From Gnetum montanum (Eukaryota > Streptophyta > Gnetopsida > Gnetales > Gnetaceae), in contig MNCI01017655.1 of the NCBI GenBank assembly GCA_015680685.1, positions 318,393-382,392 of the forward strand: a DNA stretch of 64,000 nt, written 5' to 3'. Positions 1 to 13,559 of this stretch are shown here, piece after piece. Position numbers and translations under genes: made by a program. Under the pieces are notes generated by a model that saw only the letters and a list, made by a program, of their open reading frames with translations, did no database searches and had not been told where the DNA came from. Within the stretch, counting starts at the first letter, position 1, and each line of letters begins with the position of its first letter.

Positions 1-1229
1 GATGTCACTGATTGAAGGAATGGACTTGGTCTTGATTTTGGAGCGACGGGCTAATGACACATTAATCATGTCCTACACTCAAGATTTATTGTGCCTTGGG
101 TCAGTTACCTCATGTTCCAATCTCTGCAATCCCTTCTACAATTTGCCTCATCTCACTGTTCATGTATTTGTGACTCATGTCTTGTGTAGCATTGAATTCA
201 TATCTCATCATGGTGGTATCTACATGTGTATTTTATGCAACTGGTGGGGATTACATTTGAACCTTTTAGTGCCTACGGACATTTTTAGGTATGGTTACAT
301 AAGGGCATCATAGGTAGGAACCTACTTTGGGGAGGACCCACTTATGTAACCTTTGTAATTTACACTCATTGCACATCATCATCACATCATTTTATGCCCT
401 TCGAGCATTGCATTGCCAATGTTATTCTTTCCTTTATCATCCTTTTCATTCAAATGTTCCTATGCACCAAAACATGCCCTTTTTCCTCATCCTATTTATG
501 AATTTCATTATCAAATTCTACTCCATTATATTTTTGGTTCCTTTCAATCTATCCAATGTTACCATGGACCTTCCAAATTAATCTTAGATTCTTCATTTTT
601 GGCCTTGGAAATTTAAAAATTCTTCAAATTTATCAAGTACCCTATTTTCAATGGGCCGCGATATTGGGTACTTGATATCGGGTTCGTGCTATCGGGTACA
701 TGATATCGCGTCCATAAAAACTATATATATGGATCCCCCTGTGCATGTCAACATCATTTTGCACTATTCACATAGGGGAAGTTCAAAATTTCTTTCACAA
801 ATTGCTAGTTTATGCACCTATCGTTCAAACATCCATAACTTGCTCATTAACGCTCCGATTCCCATTCCGATTGAACTTGTTTAAACCCAGAGTGTTTAAT
901 TTAGTCGTGGGGGAAGGGTATGCTCCAAGTTGTGCATAATGTTTCCAAAATTCATCGTCACCCGAAGGATATTATAAACGGTAAATGACTATAAAAATGT
1001 TAAACACGTTGCCAAATCAATTTTATCTCTTCTCCCACACCATGAGAATTAAATTTTGGAGCCACCTAATCAAATTGGGCCCAATATCAAAACTTTTAGG
1101 GGACATTCTCATAAAATTATCTAACTCTGGATCACACTAAATAAGACATGAATTTATTAAAGGCAAGAAGTAAGATATTAATCAAATTTTGTAGGTAACC
1201 TTACTAATAAATGGCCCTGTGTGATTGCA
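1..1229 (+). other. Element A: decayed pol-to-aORF spacer
   Basis: This is non-coding sequence upstream of the element A additional ORF. The open frames here (for example 2-313) are short and match nothing I recognise. The assignment rests on position and on a block near 321-342 (CCTACTTTGGGGAGGACC) that recurs in the spacers of elements B, F and G. An old LTR fragment interrupts it at 640-760. The stretch 960-1200 holds only AT-rich decayed sequence. No pol of element A is visible, so it is either outside the window or lost. Confidence 0.5.
640..760 (+). repeat. LTR U3-like fragment with GATATC repeats
   Basis: Several GATATC/GATATT units separated by about 15-20 bases are followed by a TATA-like run (CTATATATATGG). 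This is the pattern seen in the U3 of LTRs A, F and H. No LTR end or target duplication can be seen, so it is a fragment. Confidence 0.45.
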
Positions 1230-4021
1230 GATGGCCCCTAAATGTGGACAGCAAGGAGGACCCTCTCAAGGTGCATCCAAATGACCAAGGAGAGGCAAAG
1301 GCTAGGCATCTCTCGAGGAATGTATAGAATAGGAGGCATAATCATTCAACATCCATCAAGAGCCTCTTGTTACTGTGCAATCAAGATAGGCTGAAGGAGG
1401 AGCTAGTGGAGCACTTGAATAGGGACAACATCTCACGTTGTCCCCAGAATGTGTTTAGGTGATTCATGAAAGATCCACGTCAGTAGTCATGATTGTGGAA
1501 CTCAACTTTGGACCTTTCACTAAGTTCGCTCCTGCAGTAGTTAGGGACCAACTTAGAGGGTTCTCATTATGGCCTATTCTCTTTGAAAGTGGTGCCTAGT
1601 ACCTGGGAGAGATGTACCAATTTTGGCACAATAAAGAAGAAGGCACCACCATTGATATTGGTGGTGTTTCTATAGATTTCTCTGCTAAAACCATTTTGGA
1701 GGTGTTAAATCTTTCAAATACAGGGCCAAAAATTGCTCACCTGCCCACTCACTTTGATGCTAATGCGTAGAAGATTTGGTTGAAAAGGACATATAGCAAG
1801 GAAGACAAAGCATATGGAGAGCTGACATTGGAAGGGAGGATCTATTTCAAGATAAGCACTTATCACATCTTCCCCACAAAGGGATTGAATAGAATCTCCA
1901 CATATGTGGCTAGAGGAAGTGCTATATTGATGGGCAAGGTTAATGCCAACCTACCCCATCTATATCTTACAGAGATTTTGAGGCGGTTTGAAGAATGCAA
2001 GATGGGGAAGTTTGCATTGCCCTTCCCCTATCTCATCAGGAAGCTATGCCGATGTGCTAGAATTCTAGGGTACACCAATGATGTCCCCAAAAGAGCCCAA
2101 AATGCTTCATTTGTTGAATTGCTAAGGCGCTAGCCCAAAGGAAAAGCACTAGTGAGACACTGAAGCCTGAATAAGAATAGACAGTGGGGCCCACTACACC
2201 TCAAAATGCAGGGCCTAGCCAACTTTCAAGCACAAGTCCTAATCAACAACAAGAAGTGGGGCCCAGTATAGGCTAGTAAGACCAACTGCCACCACCGCTG
2301 CAAGACTATCAACTATCGATGAGCCATCTCAAGGCCATCACTGAGATGGTCAGTTGGGGAAGCTGTGATGAGACCAATCTCTTCAGGGTCATAAATGATG
2401 TCATATGATCCATGGTCTCAATTGATCACGTGAAGGGTGAGGTATCAATTTAAATAGGAGGAGGGACATCACATTGGTCACAACATATCTTAGAGAACGC
2501 TACATCTTTTCAGGTGCAATTAGAAATTGGTGAAGGCACCACAGTAGTGGTCATGTAGCATCAAGATGCAACAAGAGCCATAGAAGTGGTCACAGACCAC
2601 ATAAAAGAATCATTCAATATCCTTGTTGTGCCATCGACAGACTTTACGGGAGCATGTGATGCTCAAACTTTGGCTGTTCCCTCAATGACTGCTACAGAGC
2701 ATGAGGATGTTCTTGATCAGTTGTTGCAGATAGGACAAGTGATGAAATCCGTGTTTGACATCTCTCAAGATGTCATAGCAACTCAATCAGACCTCGTCTT
2801 CATAACAGGGAAGCTAGTTATGGTAGAGATTAGGGCTGAGCATGCAGAGGCAAAGTTGAAAAGACTCCAAGAGAAGCTCGTCACCCTGCGAGCTGCACAA
2901 CAGGACCCATTTCAATTCATTCCCATAGACCAGCTAGAGTCTTTCCAGACAAAGCAACTCAATAAATTGTTGGTAGAAAATGAAAGAATGGTGGAGGAGA
3001 AAGAGAAGGCTGATTGGGATGCTTCCAAGGCATAAGCTCAAACGTATGCACATGCCAAAGCACTCAAGGCCTGATAAGAGGAGAATAAACAAATTGCTGC
3101 TGAAAATCTCCGGTTAACCACTGTAGAAAAACAAAGGAATGTTCTCGAAGAAAAATTTCAATAGTTACAAGAACAATTAGTCAGGGTTAACCAGGACATG
3201 AATCACTTGGCCAGAGAAAATTGAACCCTTTTAATAGAGGAGGTATGCGCAATCTGTCAAAAGATGGCAATTGAAATAAGCGCGTGGAAAAATGAGGTCA
3301 AGAAACATGAGAAGCTGAAGAAACACTTCAAGGATTAGGTGAGATGTATAAACAAGTAATAGAAAAAGAAATCCATATGGCCAAGGCCCATATAAACACT
3401 CTTAGTGCTTAAAAAACTAATTTGCAGGCCATATTGGATACCTATGCATTCTTCCACCAAGTAGAACTCAAAAGCCAAGACCTGTAGATACAAGATCTTA
3501 CGGAGTACATGGAGTTGGCAAACCTGTGGTATGCCAACCTAGCCATGTTAATAATAGGCTATCCAAGAACAGAGCTAGAGAAGCAGGTAGCAACCACCTA
3601 CGCGAAATATGAAATAGAATTTGCTAAGCACAAGAAGACACTGTAGAAATTAGAAGTGGAAAATTTTGAGTTAGAGGTGGTCAAAACTAGCTACCAAGGA
3701 AAAAAAGATGTCGTGGTAGACTTGGCTAGATGGCTTTTGGATTACCAGGAATACAAGGATAAAGCTAGAGCCTATGAAGAGGAACAACGGTTGTTTGCAG
3801 TTTGGTATGTTAAGGCCAACTAGATGTTCCCACAATTGCTATGTCCATGGGAGGTGCCAACTTCATCGAACATTGGAACATTAGCATGGATGACACAGGG
3901 TCCCCGAATTGAAGAGGAAAAGCTCCAGACACTCCTTTAGAGCCATCAACTTCCAAAACCTGGAGCACAGGGCAAGGGGAAGAGACCCATGGAGGAACCA
4001 CGGTCACCACGAACCACATGA
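1230..4021 (+). pseudogene. Element A additional ORF (plant transposon-protein domain plus coiled coil), decayed
   Basis: The frame starts at an ATG (MAPKCGQQGG...) and ends at a TGA in the context SPRTT-stop. The first third carries the layout of the 'putative plant transposon protein' domain known from Ty3/gypsy additional ORFs: a Y-x-x-F-W segment, then YFKISTYHIFPT, then a Gly/Asn-rich helix and LPFPYLIRKLC (about 1820-2090). The rest (2586-3800) is Glu/Lys/Gln-rich and heptad-like, probably coiled coil. The frame is broken by many stops, mostly TAG, and by at least one frameshift between 2133 and 2586. Related copies lie in B, C, E and G. Its place between pol and the 3' LTR is the place of the env-like or extra ORFs of Athila/Tat elements. 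Its function is unknown. Confidence 0.7.
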
Positions 4022-4189
4022 GTTCCAATAAATTTTGTAATTTTGTGTCTGTGTCCCAATTTTGTTGTGTTCAACTCCCCATTATGGCATGAATAAATTT
4101 CTAGCTAGTCAATAATCCCATACCTATCCACTGTGTAATCAATGAAACTTGTTCTCATTTTGTTTGACTCGGGGACAAGGTTTCATTCA

Positions 4190-4201
4190 GTTGTGGGGGT
4201 A
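4190..4201 (+). other. Element A polypurine tract
   Basis: A short G-rich run (GTTGTGGGGGTA) directly precedes the LTR start. Equivalent runs precede the LTRs of B, E, F and G. It would prime plus-strand DNA synthesis. Confidence 0.65.
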
Positions 4202-5069
4202 TGATGAATCATGAATTGTCAGGTTCTAATATTGGATCCGCGATATCAGGTACATGATATTGTGGCTTGGCTAATGATATTGGATACACGATATCATGAT
4301 TCCTGTGTAAGCCTATAAATACACCTTTAGGGGCACAGAAATGAAAGAAAGTTAGAGTCAGTTAGAGTTAGAGTAGAGTCTTTTTTGTCAATTTCAATTC
4401 ATTTTAATCCTTTCCCTAGTGCATGCCTACAGTGTGATGATTGTAATTGTATGGAACTTTTATTCGAGTGTGACATACTTGGACACACACATGATCGACA
4501 ATAAAGATCGAGATTACTCCATAATTGTAGCATTCACTTAGTTTTAATTGCTTAATTCTTATTGTTATTTATTGCTTTCTTAATTAATGTTTCTTTACCT
4601 TCCTTTACTATCCTTGTTATTAAATGTGGAATGAGTACGACTTAATCACGAGCATTTAAGTGTGACTACTTGGTAACCTAGTAGCGTATCTAGGAGCGCT
4701 CAAGTAATATATTCTTGGTAATCCCAGAAGTAGTACACGAGGTCCAAGATGTGTACAAATGATTAAGGACAAATTCTCATCACACTTAGGCTAGCTGAGA
4801 TTCTCTTCTCCCACTTCATCTTAGCTTAAAACAAAGTTATTTTCCATTGCCTCTAGGAGTAGCACTAGTTTAGGCCCACATCATATAGCTCACTCTAGAC
4901 TAAACCATACGTGATAAAGCAAATACTGGTCTAGGTGGGAAGACAGTGAACTGCGATCAATGTGTAACTATTTAGATACCACAGCTAGCTAGTCCACAGA
5001 GTTCAATTGGATCATGTGTGAATGCTCATATTCGTATGGTTGAGTGTAGAGGTACCTTGCCACTCATCA
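4202..5069 (+). repeat. Element A 3' LTR (868 bp)
   Basis: The LTR begins TGATGAATC after the polypurine tract and ends CCACTCATCA, giving the TG...CA termini of an LTR. The U3 holds spaced GATATC/GATATT palindromes (4240-4300), followed by a TATA box (4314-4320, CCTATAAATAC). The far 3' end (CGTATGGTTGAGTGTAG) is shared with LTRs C, F, G and H. Its body is closest to solo LTR H. The 5' partner LTR is not in the window. Confidence 0.85.
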
Positions 5070-5192
5070 CCTATTGACGAGTACACATTAACGGGTCAAA
5101 CCTTGCATTGATGAGATCACATTGACAAGATCTTGTTGATCGGATCATGTCGATGGCATCTTGTCAACATGGCTAAACTATGTGACTCATGA
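5070..5192 (-). repeat. Element B 3' LTR stub (U3 only)
   Basis: On the minus strand, a G-rich tract (GTGGGGGTA, 5193-5201) is followed by TCATGAGTC and then by ATCAA/GATC-rich U3 sequence like that of LTRs C and D. It stops where LTR A ends, so element A probably inserted into this LTR or replaced the rest of it. The first dinucleotide is TC rather than TG. Confidence 0.65.
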
Positions 5193-5419
5193 TACCCCCA
5201 CGAATGAATGAAAATGATACTTGAGTTCTTTATAAAATTTAAGAAGGTATGGGATTACTGACACAAAAAAAACATACAAATAACAAAACAAAAAATTAGT
5301 TCCTGAGTGTATAGTTTTACAGTGATTACAAAATTTCAGTGTTTAGGAGAATAAAATTGAATACTAGGATAAAATTGACAAGCATAATTCCTTTGATAGT
5401 GCAAAGATGATGAAGAAGA

Positions 5420-8191
5420 TCAAATGGTCCTAGGTAGTGAAGGCTTCTAAGGCTTGAAAGGATCTTCTTCTACTGCAGGTGCATATGGTGGTTAAGGTGG
5501 TTATGGTTGTTTTGTAGTAGCTACAACTTTTGATGGAAGATGAAAGGCATTCAATAGTGCCTTCATCTTCTCCTCCTTACTCTAGGAATCATTCATAGTC
5601 CATGTTGCATCTCCAATGTGGGATGGAATGGGAATATTCCATAGATAAGGAATTGTAAGGCATAGCTTCTTAACATTCATGAACCAAGCGACGAATTATT
5701 TACGTTCGATATTGAAAGTTTTGAGTGCATTGCGTAGCTCTTGGTAGTTGTTCATCTTCTTGGGTAAGTTCTCAATAGTTGATCATTGATTGATGAACTT
5801 TACCTTGAGAACCTCAAATTTGGCATTGGTGATCTCAAGCTTTTGCTTGGTGTTTTTGTGATGCTTAAACTCTACCTTGTACAATAAGTACGAGTTGGCC
5901 ACTTGTTTTTCCAATTTTGACTATGGTTTACTAGCAGTTAGCATCACTAGATTTACTTAATAAAGATTGTCAAGCTCCATGTACTTGGTCATCTTCTTGA
6001 TCTATAGCTCTTTTATGAGGATCTCTATTTTGTTGTAGTCATTGAGCCCATTAAAGATAGGCTGCCATACATCATCTCTTTCCTTGAGTTGCTAGAGGGC
6101 CTCATTGTTTTTTGCTTTTGTCATATGAATGTGCTTTTCATTGATTTCTTTCTATAGGCCAACTTGATCTCTATAATGGTTCTTGACTCTCTTAAACAGA
6201 GCCTCGTTCTTCTAGGCGGCTATCTCTATTGCAAATTTTTAGTGAAGGGCTTGAAATTCCTCCATGAAGAGATTTCTATTTTATGCTACCAATTTCCTTG
6301 ATTCATTATTGACTTTGGCTAGCTACTCCTACTGTAGATGGATAAAATCTTACATCTATTACTTCTTCACATTAACATTCTATGGACGATGATTTTCTGT
6401 GGTCAAAATTGCATTCTCATGGCATGTCTGGACCAAGTCCTTTTGAATGGTGTACGTTTTGGCATTGGCCATGAATTGGTCAAAGATGGCTATTTCCCTC
6501 TCATTCTCAACCTTTTTGAGCTTGTTTTGAAGCTATTTGAAAGCTTCATCTCATGTTAGTGTAGGGTTAAGAAACATGGCATTAGCGAGGTGGGCTATTA
6601 ATTCAGCAACCTTTGCAGCCAAGCATTGGTTTATTACATGGGCTATTTCAAGTTTCTTTTTCAATATGTGCATTTTCCTCTCACTTCTAGTAGCTTTGAT
6701 TGGGTTGTAGTGATTGTATTCAAAAGGTTAAAGACATCCAAAATTGGTTTCCCAATTCCCACCATTCGATCTAGCAACTTAATCTATCACTAAGGATTCC
6801 TATGGATGTTTACACATCTTTGAGTGTAGAAACATTTGGTACAAACACCGTAGGTGCATTTAATGCTTTGGCAATTCTATCAAAAATGACCTCTACCACT
6901 ATCTCCTACTCATGGTGCTGCATCACGAAGATAGTTACCCCCTCACCCTCCTCCAAATGCATCAAAAAAGTAGAAGCATTGCTAGAGATTTCTAGGAATT
7001 ACTACTACTAAGAAAGAGATACTATTACCTCTTGGGCATTAGGATTTGATCTCATGGGCAACTACATTCTTTGGGCTGAGAAAATTGGCCCACCTCCTTG
7101 CATTTGGCTAATGGTTGATCCACTTTGTTGAGGTGGCTCATCACTGGGTGATACACAAATGAATCACCACCACTTGTTCTTGATTCTTATTCTTGCTCTT
7201 GCAAGAGTTACTCTCAGTGTGCATGCACTCAAGGGGAGTGCAGGACTCCAGTGTTGTTTCATGAGTAAGTGGTGGAGGTGGTGGTTACTGCTCTTCTTCT
7301 TAGATGACTTTGGAAGGTACTTTGTCTTGCATCATCTTTGCCTAGGAAGGGGATAGAGCACATTGGATTGCATTATTTTTGTAGTATGCTATTCCTCCCC
7401 TCTTACATAATTTTTGGATAAGACATGGGAAAGGGAATGCCTTCCTTCCATGTTTATTTTCTTTAAGCTGCTTCTCTATCTCAAGATAGATCAGTTGTGG
7501 AAGGTTGACTAGGAATATACCTCTTAGAGTGACATACGCATAAGTGGAGAAGGCTGTGATCTTGCTTGGCCTTACCGTGGGATTGAGGTGGAAGGTAGCA
7601 ATCTTGAAATATGCATGTCCCACTGTGGTTAGTGCACTGAACTCCTTACTGTTGACTCCATAACACCATTACGTTCATTCTTTCTTGACACTAGGATTTT
7701 CCTGCATGGGGATTTTAGCAAGGTTGACCCCAATTTCTAGTAACCCAAGGGCCTCTATAATGGCTTTTACCAAGTAGGACAATGAAATTTCCTTGATCTT
7801 GACTATTGAACTAGCCTACCGATTATTTCAAAATAGTTATGTTTCTCCCATGTACCACTCCACATTGGAATTGATTATGGGCCACATGGGAGAGCTCTGC
7901 AATTAAGTTTTGACTTATGGTGGTGTGAACTCCAAGAAAGGTTCAAAGTTTAACTCTTGGAGCACTAATTTTTGGATCTCCTTATTTGTGATCTACTTGA
8001 GGCAAGCCTCTGTCAAGGTAACATTACGATTTGGTCTAGGCTTTGGTGCCTCATCTCGATGAGTTGGTTCCGTTGTGGTCACTTCTTCAAGAATCTATTG
8101 AACAAATTCCACTTTGGGATCCTCCCGAAGAGGTCCTATGACATGGGTTTCTGCTTGCTCATGTGCTTGCTCTTAGCCTCTTCCTATTCAT
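5420..8191 (-). pseudogene. Element B additional ORF, decayed
   Basis: The start is the minus-strand ATG at 8191, in a context (GCCATGAATAGGAAG) nearly identical to element C. The end is a TGA at 5422-5420 in the context PRTI-stop, which aligns with the end of copy A. The best preserved part (7342-7623) carries YFKIATFHLNPT, a Ser/Thr helix and FPFPCLIQKLCKRGG, the core of the plant transposon-protein domain. The distal half (about 5500-6950) is Glu/Lys/Leu-rich when read on this strand, probably coiled coil. Numerous in-frame stops disable it. The polypurine tract and LTR stub lie directly downstream. Confidence 0.7.
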
Positions 8192-10399
8192 GGCTATTTG
8201 TCCCTTGGTTGGGATGATCATACTTTTTGCACATGCTTTCCTTTTCGTAGCATCTGTGGTCACAACATAACTAAGGATTAGCATTCAATATCTAACTTAT
8301 AACATTTTAGTACCTTGTCTTATTAGGTAGTTATGCTTAGGCTAAGTTTAGACCATGGTAGATTGATTATTTTATTATTATTTTAATATTTTTAGACTTA
8401 GAATGTTATTGGATCTTGGTGGAAGGGTTTAACTCATGATTTGATGTTTTCATGTTGATTTCTTAGTTAAACCTTGTGGGAGTTAGAAATTCTTTTCCAA
8501 AAAAATTTTCATCAAAAACTTAAGGTTTGTGATCCCCATGATGAAGAGCTTACCTTCAGTAGCTATAAGGTTAAAGAATGGAGTGAATCGAACAAATGAT
8601 TAGGAAGTTATGGCTTTTGGAAGGTTCTAGGCTTTGGAAAGTTGAAAAAGTCCTTGTTTATGAGCAAATGTGAAAATTTCTTAAGTGTTCACACGTATTT
8701 ATAGGTGTTTTTGCCTTACATCAATGGGGTCGTGTCAACAAGTGTGATGTGTATATGGGGTTCCATCGATGGAGCTGTTTCACAAAAATTTTCACTTAAA
8801 ATATTTCCAAAAATATAAGAATTTTTGGCATGAAATTGGGGTCTAAGGAGAGCTAGAAAAGCCGTGAACATGATGAAATGTTAGAAGAGGGCTTGAAAAT
8901 TCACAAAATTGGAGAATTTAGTGGGAGAATGAAATTTTATTGGAGAAAATGCCTTAAGGAGTACATAGCTTGATGTAATTGATGGGGCACATGAAAGACT
9001 TGGTTGTGAAAATGCGTAAGGATAAGAAACTTAACTAACCCAACTAAGAGATATGCAAGTGGGTCCTCCCCATAGCAAGCTCATGTCATTTTTGCCCTTG
9101 CATATCCTCAAACCAAGGATTCTATGGATCCCATAGTGGTAATGAAAAGTTAAGAACTGAATTTGGAAGAATCTACTTATGAATTTCAACACATCAAATT
9201 AAGACATCGAACAAGACATGGGAACTGACAGTGAGGTGAGTTATGGAAAGCATTGATGGATAAGAGAGAAGGTGGAATGGAGTTCCTAATTATGGTCACA
9301 TGAAGTCCCTTATGGAATTTGTGGTTAACTGACTTGATAAAGTCCACCCTTAGTCCAAATCAATACCAACCACTTCAAGTGACTTTACATTGCAACTCTA
9401 AGACCAAGCCATCCTTTCAAGACATAAGAATGCTCCTACAGATTAGTCACCTTTCCTTATTATAGAAAAAAAGAGAAGTAGGAAGTGATTAATGACCTTA
9501 GTTAGAGAGGATCTTCAGGCATGGGTAACATGTCTTTCCAATCTCATAACCAATCCTTATAGCCTATTATTTTATCTAAGAGGTGTGCTTTGAATTCCCA
9601 TAATGGTTTTTTTTGAATTTTATATTTTTATGGAATTTTGGATGAAAACCACACCATGCAAAGACTTATTACTTCTTGTTATTGGTCAACATAGAACGGT
9701 AAGAGATCCATGAAAACAAAATTGCACTTGAGTAAGTAGAAAGGTACAGAGAGTATTGAATCCGCTTGAAGTCACATCATTTTCAAACTATTTGAATCTT
9801 TTCCAAGTTTGGAAACTACCAAGATGACAAGTTTGTTAAAGTTTCATTAATGAAAAATGGATCTCATATTTCCAAAATGAGGAAGATCATAGAGTTCGTG
9901 GATGGGTGGATGACGTGGGCTCACTACCTATTCCATGAAAAAGAAGCCATGTCTTAGTCATCAGTCATCAAAATTCAAAAATAGAACCTAGACATTAGTA
10001 AGAAAAAACATTAAGTACAAACCATCATTAGCAAATAGCTACAACATTACTGTGTCCTGCTGGTAATAAAACACTTTATTGGGAAACAAGAAGAAAATTT
10101 TACATCAAAATAAAGTAAAATATAAAAGAAATTGTAAAATATTCAAGAAGTTAAAACATAATAACGATGTTGTAAAACAAGAAAAAGAAGAAGTGTAAAA
10201 ATAACAAAGTGTAAAATAAAAAGTGTAAAAACAAAGAAAGTGTATAAAAAAAGTATAAAAACTAAAGAACAACTTATATGATTAGCACAAATGGTCTTCT
10301 CCTCCATGACTGACTTTAAAGAAGGAGATTTGAAAAATTGAGCGAGGTTGTTCATTTGATGAGGTGTTGCTTGCACTGGCTTACTTTGGCTCATGGAAA
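8192..10399 (-). other. Element B pol-to-aORF spacer
   Basis: This is non-coding AT-rich sequence between the integrase end and the aORF ATG of element B. It contains, at 9059-9090 on the minus strand, the TGGGGAGGACCC block also present in the A, F and G spacers, 0.9 kb upstream of the aORF start. I see no convincing coding region. The frames at 10143-10650 are probably decayed integrase tail or chance. Confidence 0.5.
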
Positions 10400-11490
10400 G
10401 GTTTTACTTGTTGCATGTTGACCAATTGCTTTCTATATGGGCTTTCAAGTTTGTAGATCAACATGGCTTAAGAAGGAAAGGTTTCATAAATGATGTAAGG
10501 CCCTTCTCACAATGTTTGGAACTTGGTTTGTTGCCGCACATGTATGGGGTTCTAGCAGAGGACCTTATCTCTAGGTTGAAATTTTACTTTTCATATTCTA
10601 AGGTCATGAAATTTTTTGTTAAATGCCTTATGTACTTCATTCAAGGATAGGGTCACTAATTGATTCTCATTTAGCATGTTAAGGTTGATCAATCTTTTTT
10701 TTTTGTGCTAGGTTCAAGTCAAGGTCAAGCTCACAGGCTGTTGAAAGTGTATGGAGCTTGGATTGAATTGGAAGAGTTGGTAATTTTTCATACTTGAGCT
10801 CATAGGGAGAATAGCCTATAGGGAGTTTCCATGTTGAGTGGTATGCACAAAGGGCATCATTAAGTTTTGTGCTCTAGTCTCTCCTATATTTGCTAATTGT
10901 TCTCATTAGGACTTTTGTGATCTCCCTATTTGTCACCTCTACTTGATTGTTGGCTTGAGGGTGGTAGGGTGTTGTTAGTTTATGTTCAACCCCTAAGCAT
11001 TACATGAGCTTGTGAAAGGTGGTCCTTGAAAAATGAGTACCATTGTTAACAATCAGTGCATGTGGCACCCCAAACCTATTTACAACATTTTGTTGAACAA
11101 ATTGAGCAGAAGTAGAAGATGTATAGTTGGTGATGACTACTACTTCTGTCCATTTTTTACAATAGTCAATAGTGACTATTATGTATGCCTTTTCATTTGG
11201 AATGAGTGTTATGGGACCCATGAAGTCTATGCCCTAGATATTAAAGGATTGTAGTGGTTGGATCCATTGCTGAGGATCCTCCATTTAAGTGATCATCCCA
11301 CCATCATGTTGACAATGTTCAAAAGAGTAGATGAAGTGGTGAGTGTTCCTAAAGATCCTATCATCAGGATCTTAATGGCCATGCATCTCCCTACATAGTG
11401 GCTCCTACAAGGACCCTTGTGAGTGTCTCGGAGAACACATAGTTGATTGGCATCAAGAACATACCAATGAAGCAAGCCATTAGCACACAC
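10400..11490 (-). pseudogene. Element B integrase, decayed
   Basis: On the minus strand the zinc-binding part comes first (about 11490-11330, with the segment DTHKGPCRSHYVG). The catalytic core follows (11221-11000): MGPI, then IIVTIDYCKKW, then RFGVPHALIVNNGTHF. Continuing to about 10800, the third acidic residue is kept in NNQVEVTN. In the D,D-35-E triad the first Asp and the Glu are present, but the second is Asn (IVNNG instead of IVDNG), a change expected from C-to-T deamination. The enzyme would be inactive even without the stops. The C-terminal part decays toward 10400. Confidence 0.75.
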
Positions 11491-12940
11491 CTTTTAGAGG
11501 TGTTCGTTAATCTTCATAAAGCATTTGTCATAATGAAGAAGTTATTGTTTCTTTCAATGGTCTAACTCTTGTGGCATCTTTTGAATGAGAAGATAAGTGA
11601 GGATGCCATCGTATCATGTAGGTGTAATGGGCATTTGTTCATTTATTGCATTGGCAAAGAGGATTTTATTAAGAAATTGATAAGAGAGTGGACTGTTCTC
11701 CACTTTGTTGTCCCATCTTAACCAAGACAAGTAATTAGTGACCCAATTCTCAATTCCTTTTCAATCTACCAATGTAATATTGAATTCTCGTAAGATCACA
11801 AACCACCCTATGATGTGGAGGCTCATCGTCAGTTTGTTCATGAGGGAGTGAATGGCATTGTGGTCCGTGTATATAAACACCTTGTATCTAAGCACATAGT
11901 ACCTAAACTTCTCCAAAGCATAGACCACTGCCATCAGCTCATTCTCTATTATGGTGTAGTTGAGCTATGCACCCACAATGCTTCAGGTTGCATAGTGGAT
12001 GTAATAAGGATGTTTTTGATCATCTAATTGCATAAGCACTACTCCCAAGACATAGTCCAATACATTTTTCATGAAATGAAATGGATGAGACCAATTAGGT
12101 GGTCATAAAATTGAAATTTCTATAAGCCTTTCCTTGAGTTATTGAAATGCCTTTTCGCATTCCTCAGTTCATATGAATAAAGCATCTTTCTTGTAAGCTC
12201 AACTAATAGTTTAGAAAGTTTAGAGAAATTAGCTATGAATCATTGATAGTAGCCACTATGTTGAAGGAATGATTGGACATCTTTAATGATTTCTAGTTGG
12301 CAGGTTATTTCTTGGATGATCCTATTTTTTTTAGGGTCAACCTCAATCCCTGCTTGTAAGATTCTATGCCCCAGCATAATTCCCTCATGAATTATGAGAT
12401 GGCTCTTTTGCCAATTGAGCCAAAGATTGATCTCCATGCATCTTTTAAGCACTTTCTCAAGGCTATTTAGGGCCTACTCAAACATAGCATCATAGGTGAA
12501 GAAGTCATTCATGAAGATTTCCATCTTGCTACCAATTTGCTACTAAAAAATGCTAAGGACAAGGCATTGTAAGGTTGCAGAGGCATTGCATAAACCAAAT
12601 GACATCTTTTGATATGCAAAAGTCCTTCAAGTTCTTGTGAATGTAGTTTTGGCCTGATCCTTCAGTACAATTTAAATTTGGTTATAGCCATTATAACTTT
12701 CTAGAAAGCTATAGAAGCAATGCCTAGAAATAGTGTCTAATACCTTGTCCACAAATGACAATAGAAAATGATTTTTGTAGGTTGCCATGTTCAATAGCCT
12801 GAAATCAATACACACCCTCCACTTGTCACCTTTTTTTGGCATAATTACAAGTGGGCTAATCCACTCGTTATCCACAATTGGATAGATGAACCCCACCTTG
12901 AGGAGTTGTTCAATTTCCTCTTTGATGATCTGCTTCAATT
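11491..12940 (-). pseudogene. Element B reverse transcriptase and RNase H, decayed
   Basis: The RT palm starts near 12938 with IEQLLKVGFIYPI, WRVCIDFRLLN and YNGYNQI, typical of Ty3/gypsy. The active site near 12500 reads EIFMNDFFTY, so one of the two catalytic Asp residues is replaced by Asn. The thumb (12452-12240) carries IMLGHRILQAGIEVDPKK and SFLQHSGYY. RNase H follows to about 11500 in broken frames. Stops and at least two frameshifts separate the blocks. Confidence 0.75.
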
Positions 12941-13559
12941 TAGGATTTAGCTACCACTATGGTTGCCTCCTTGGCTTGATGGAAGGATTAGTATAGATGT
13001 GATGCTAACATATTCGAGGATCAATCCTAGTGAGTTTAGGATGTGACCAAGAAAAGGCTATTGCCCATTCGTTAACCACATTTAGCAACTTTCTTTTCAA
13101 CTCAAGAGTAAGGTTGGTATTGATTATCAATGACTTGTCATTTTTCAGAAATGCATATTGTATGCTAGTAGGTAGAGTTTTCAACTCTATGGGCTCTTGC
13201 TTGAAATTTTTAGGGATCTCTTACTCTTCCCAATAGGTGTCATTAGGTTCATCATCGGAGAGTTAGCGATGAACTTGCTCCAGTTCATTCATGCCCTCAA
13301 CATAGGCACATGTTAAGATATTAGTTGGTCCCATGTAAAGTGTGATGCTTTTAGGATTAGTTGTTAGCCATTGGATGTCCTCCTACTTTGTGGCTACTAT
13401 GTATAGGCATGTTTGAATTTTAGACTCATTTGCACATTGTCTACATGCTTTGATTGATGTGCTTTTAATAGACCATAATTTCTACACATAGTTGCACCCT
13501 ATATCCTTGTACTCGATGCATGGAACTATCTTCTTCTTAATATTTCTAAAAGCATTTCC

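Noticed and set aside
2-939. Several open frames at the left edge
   Set aside because: They are short, overlap in different frames, show no recognisable motif, and lie in a transposon spacer.
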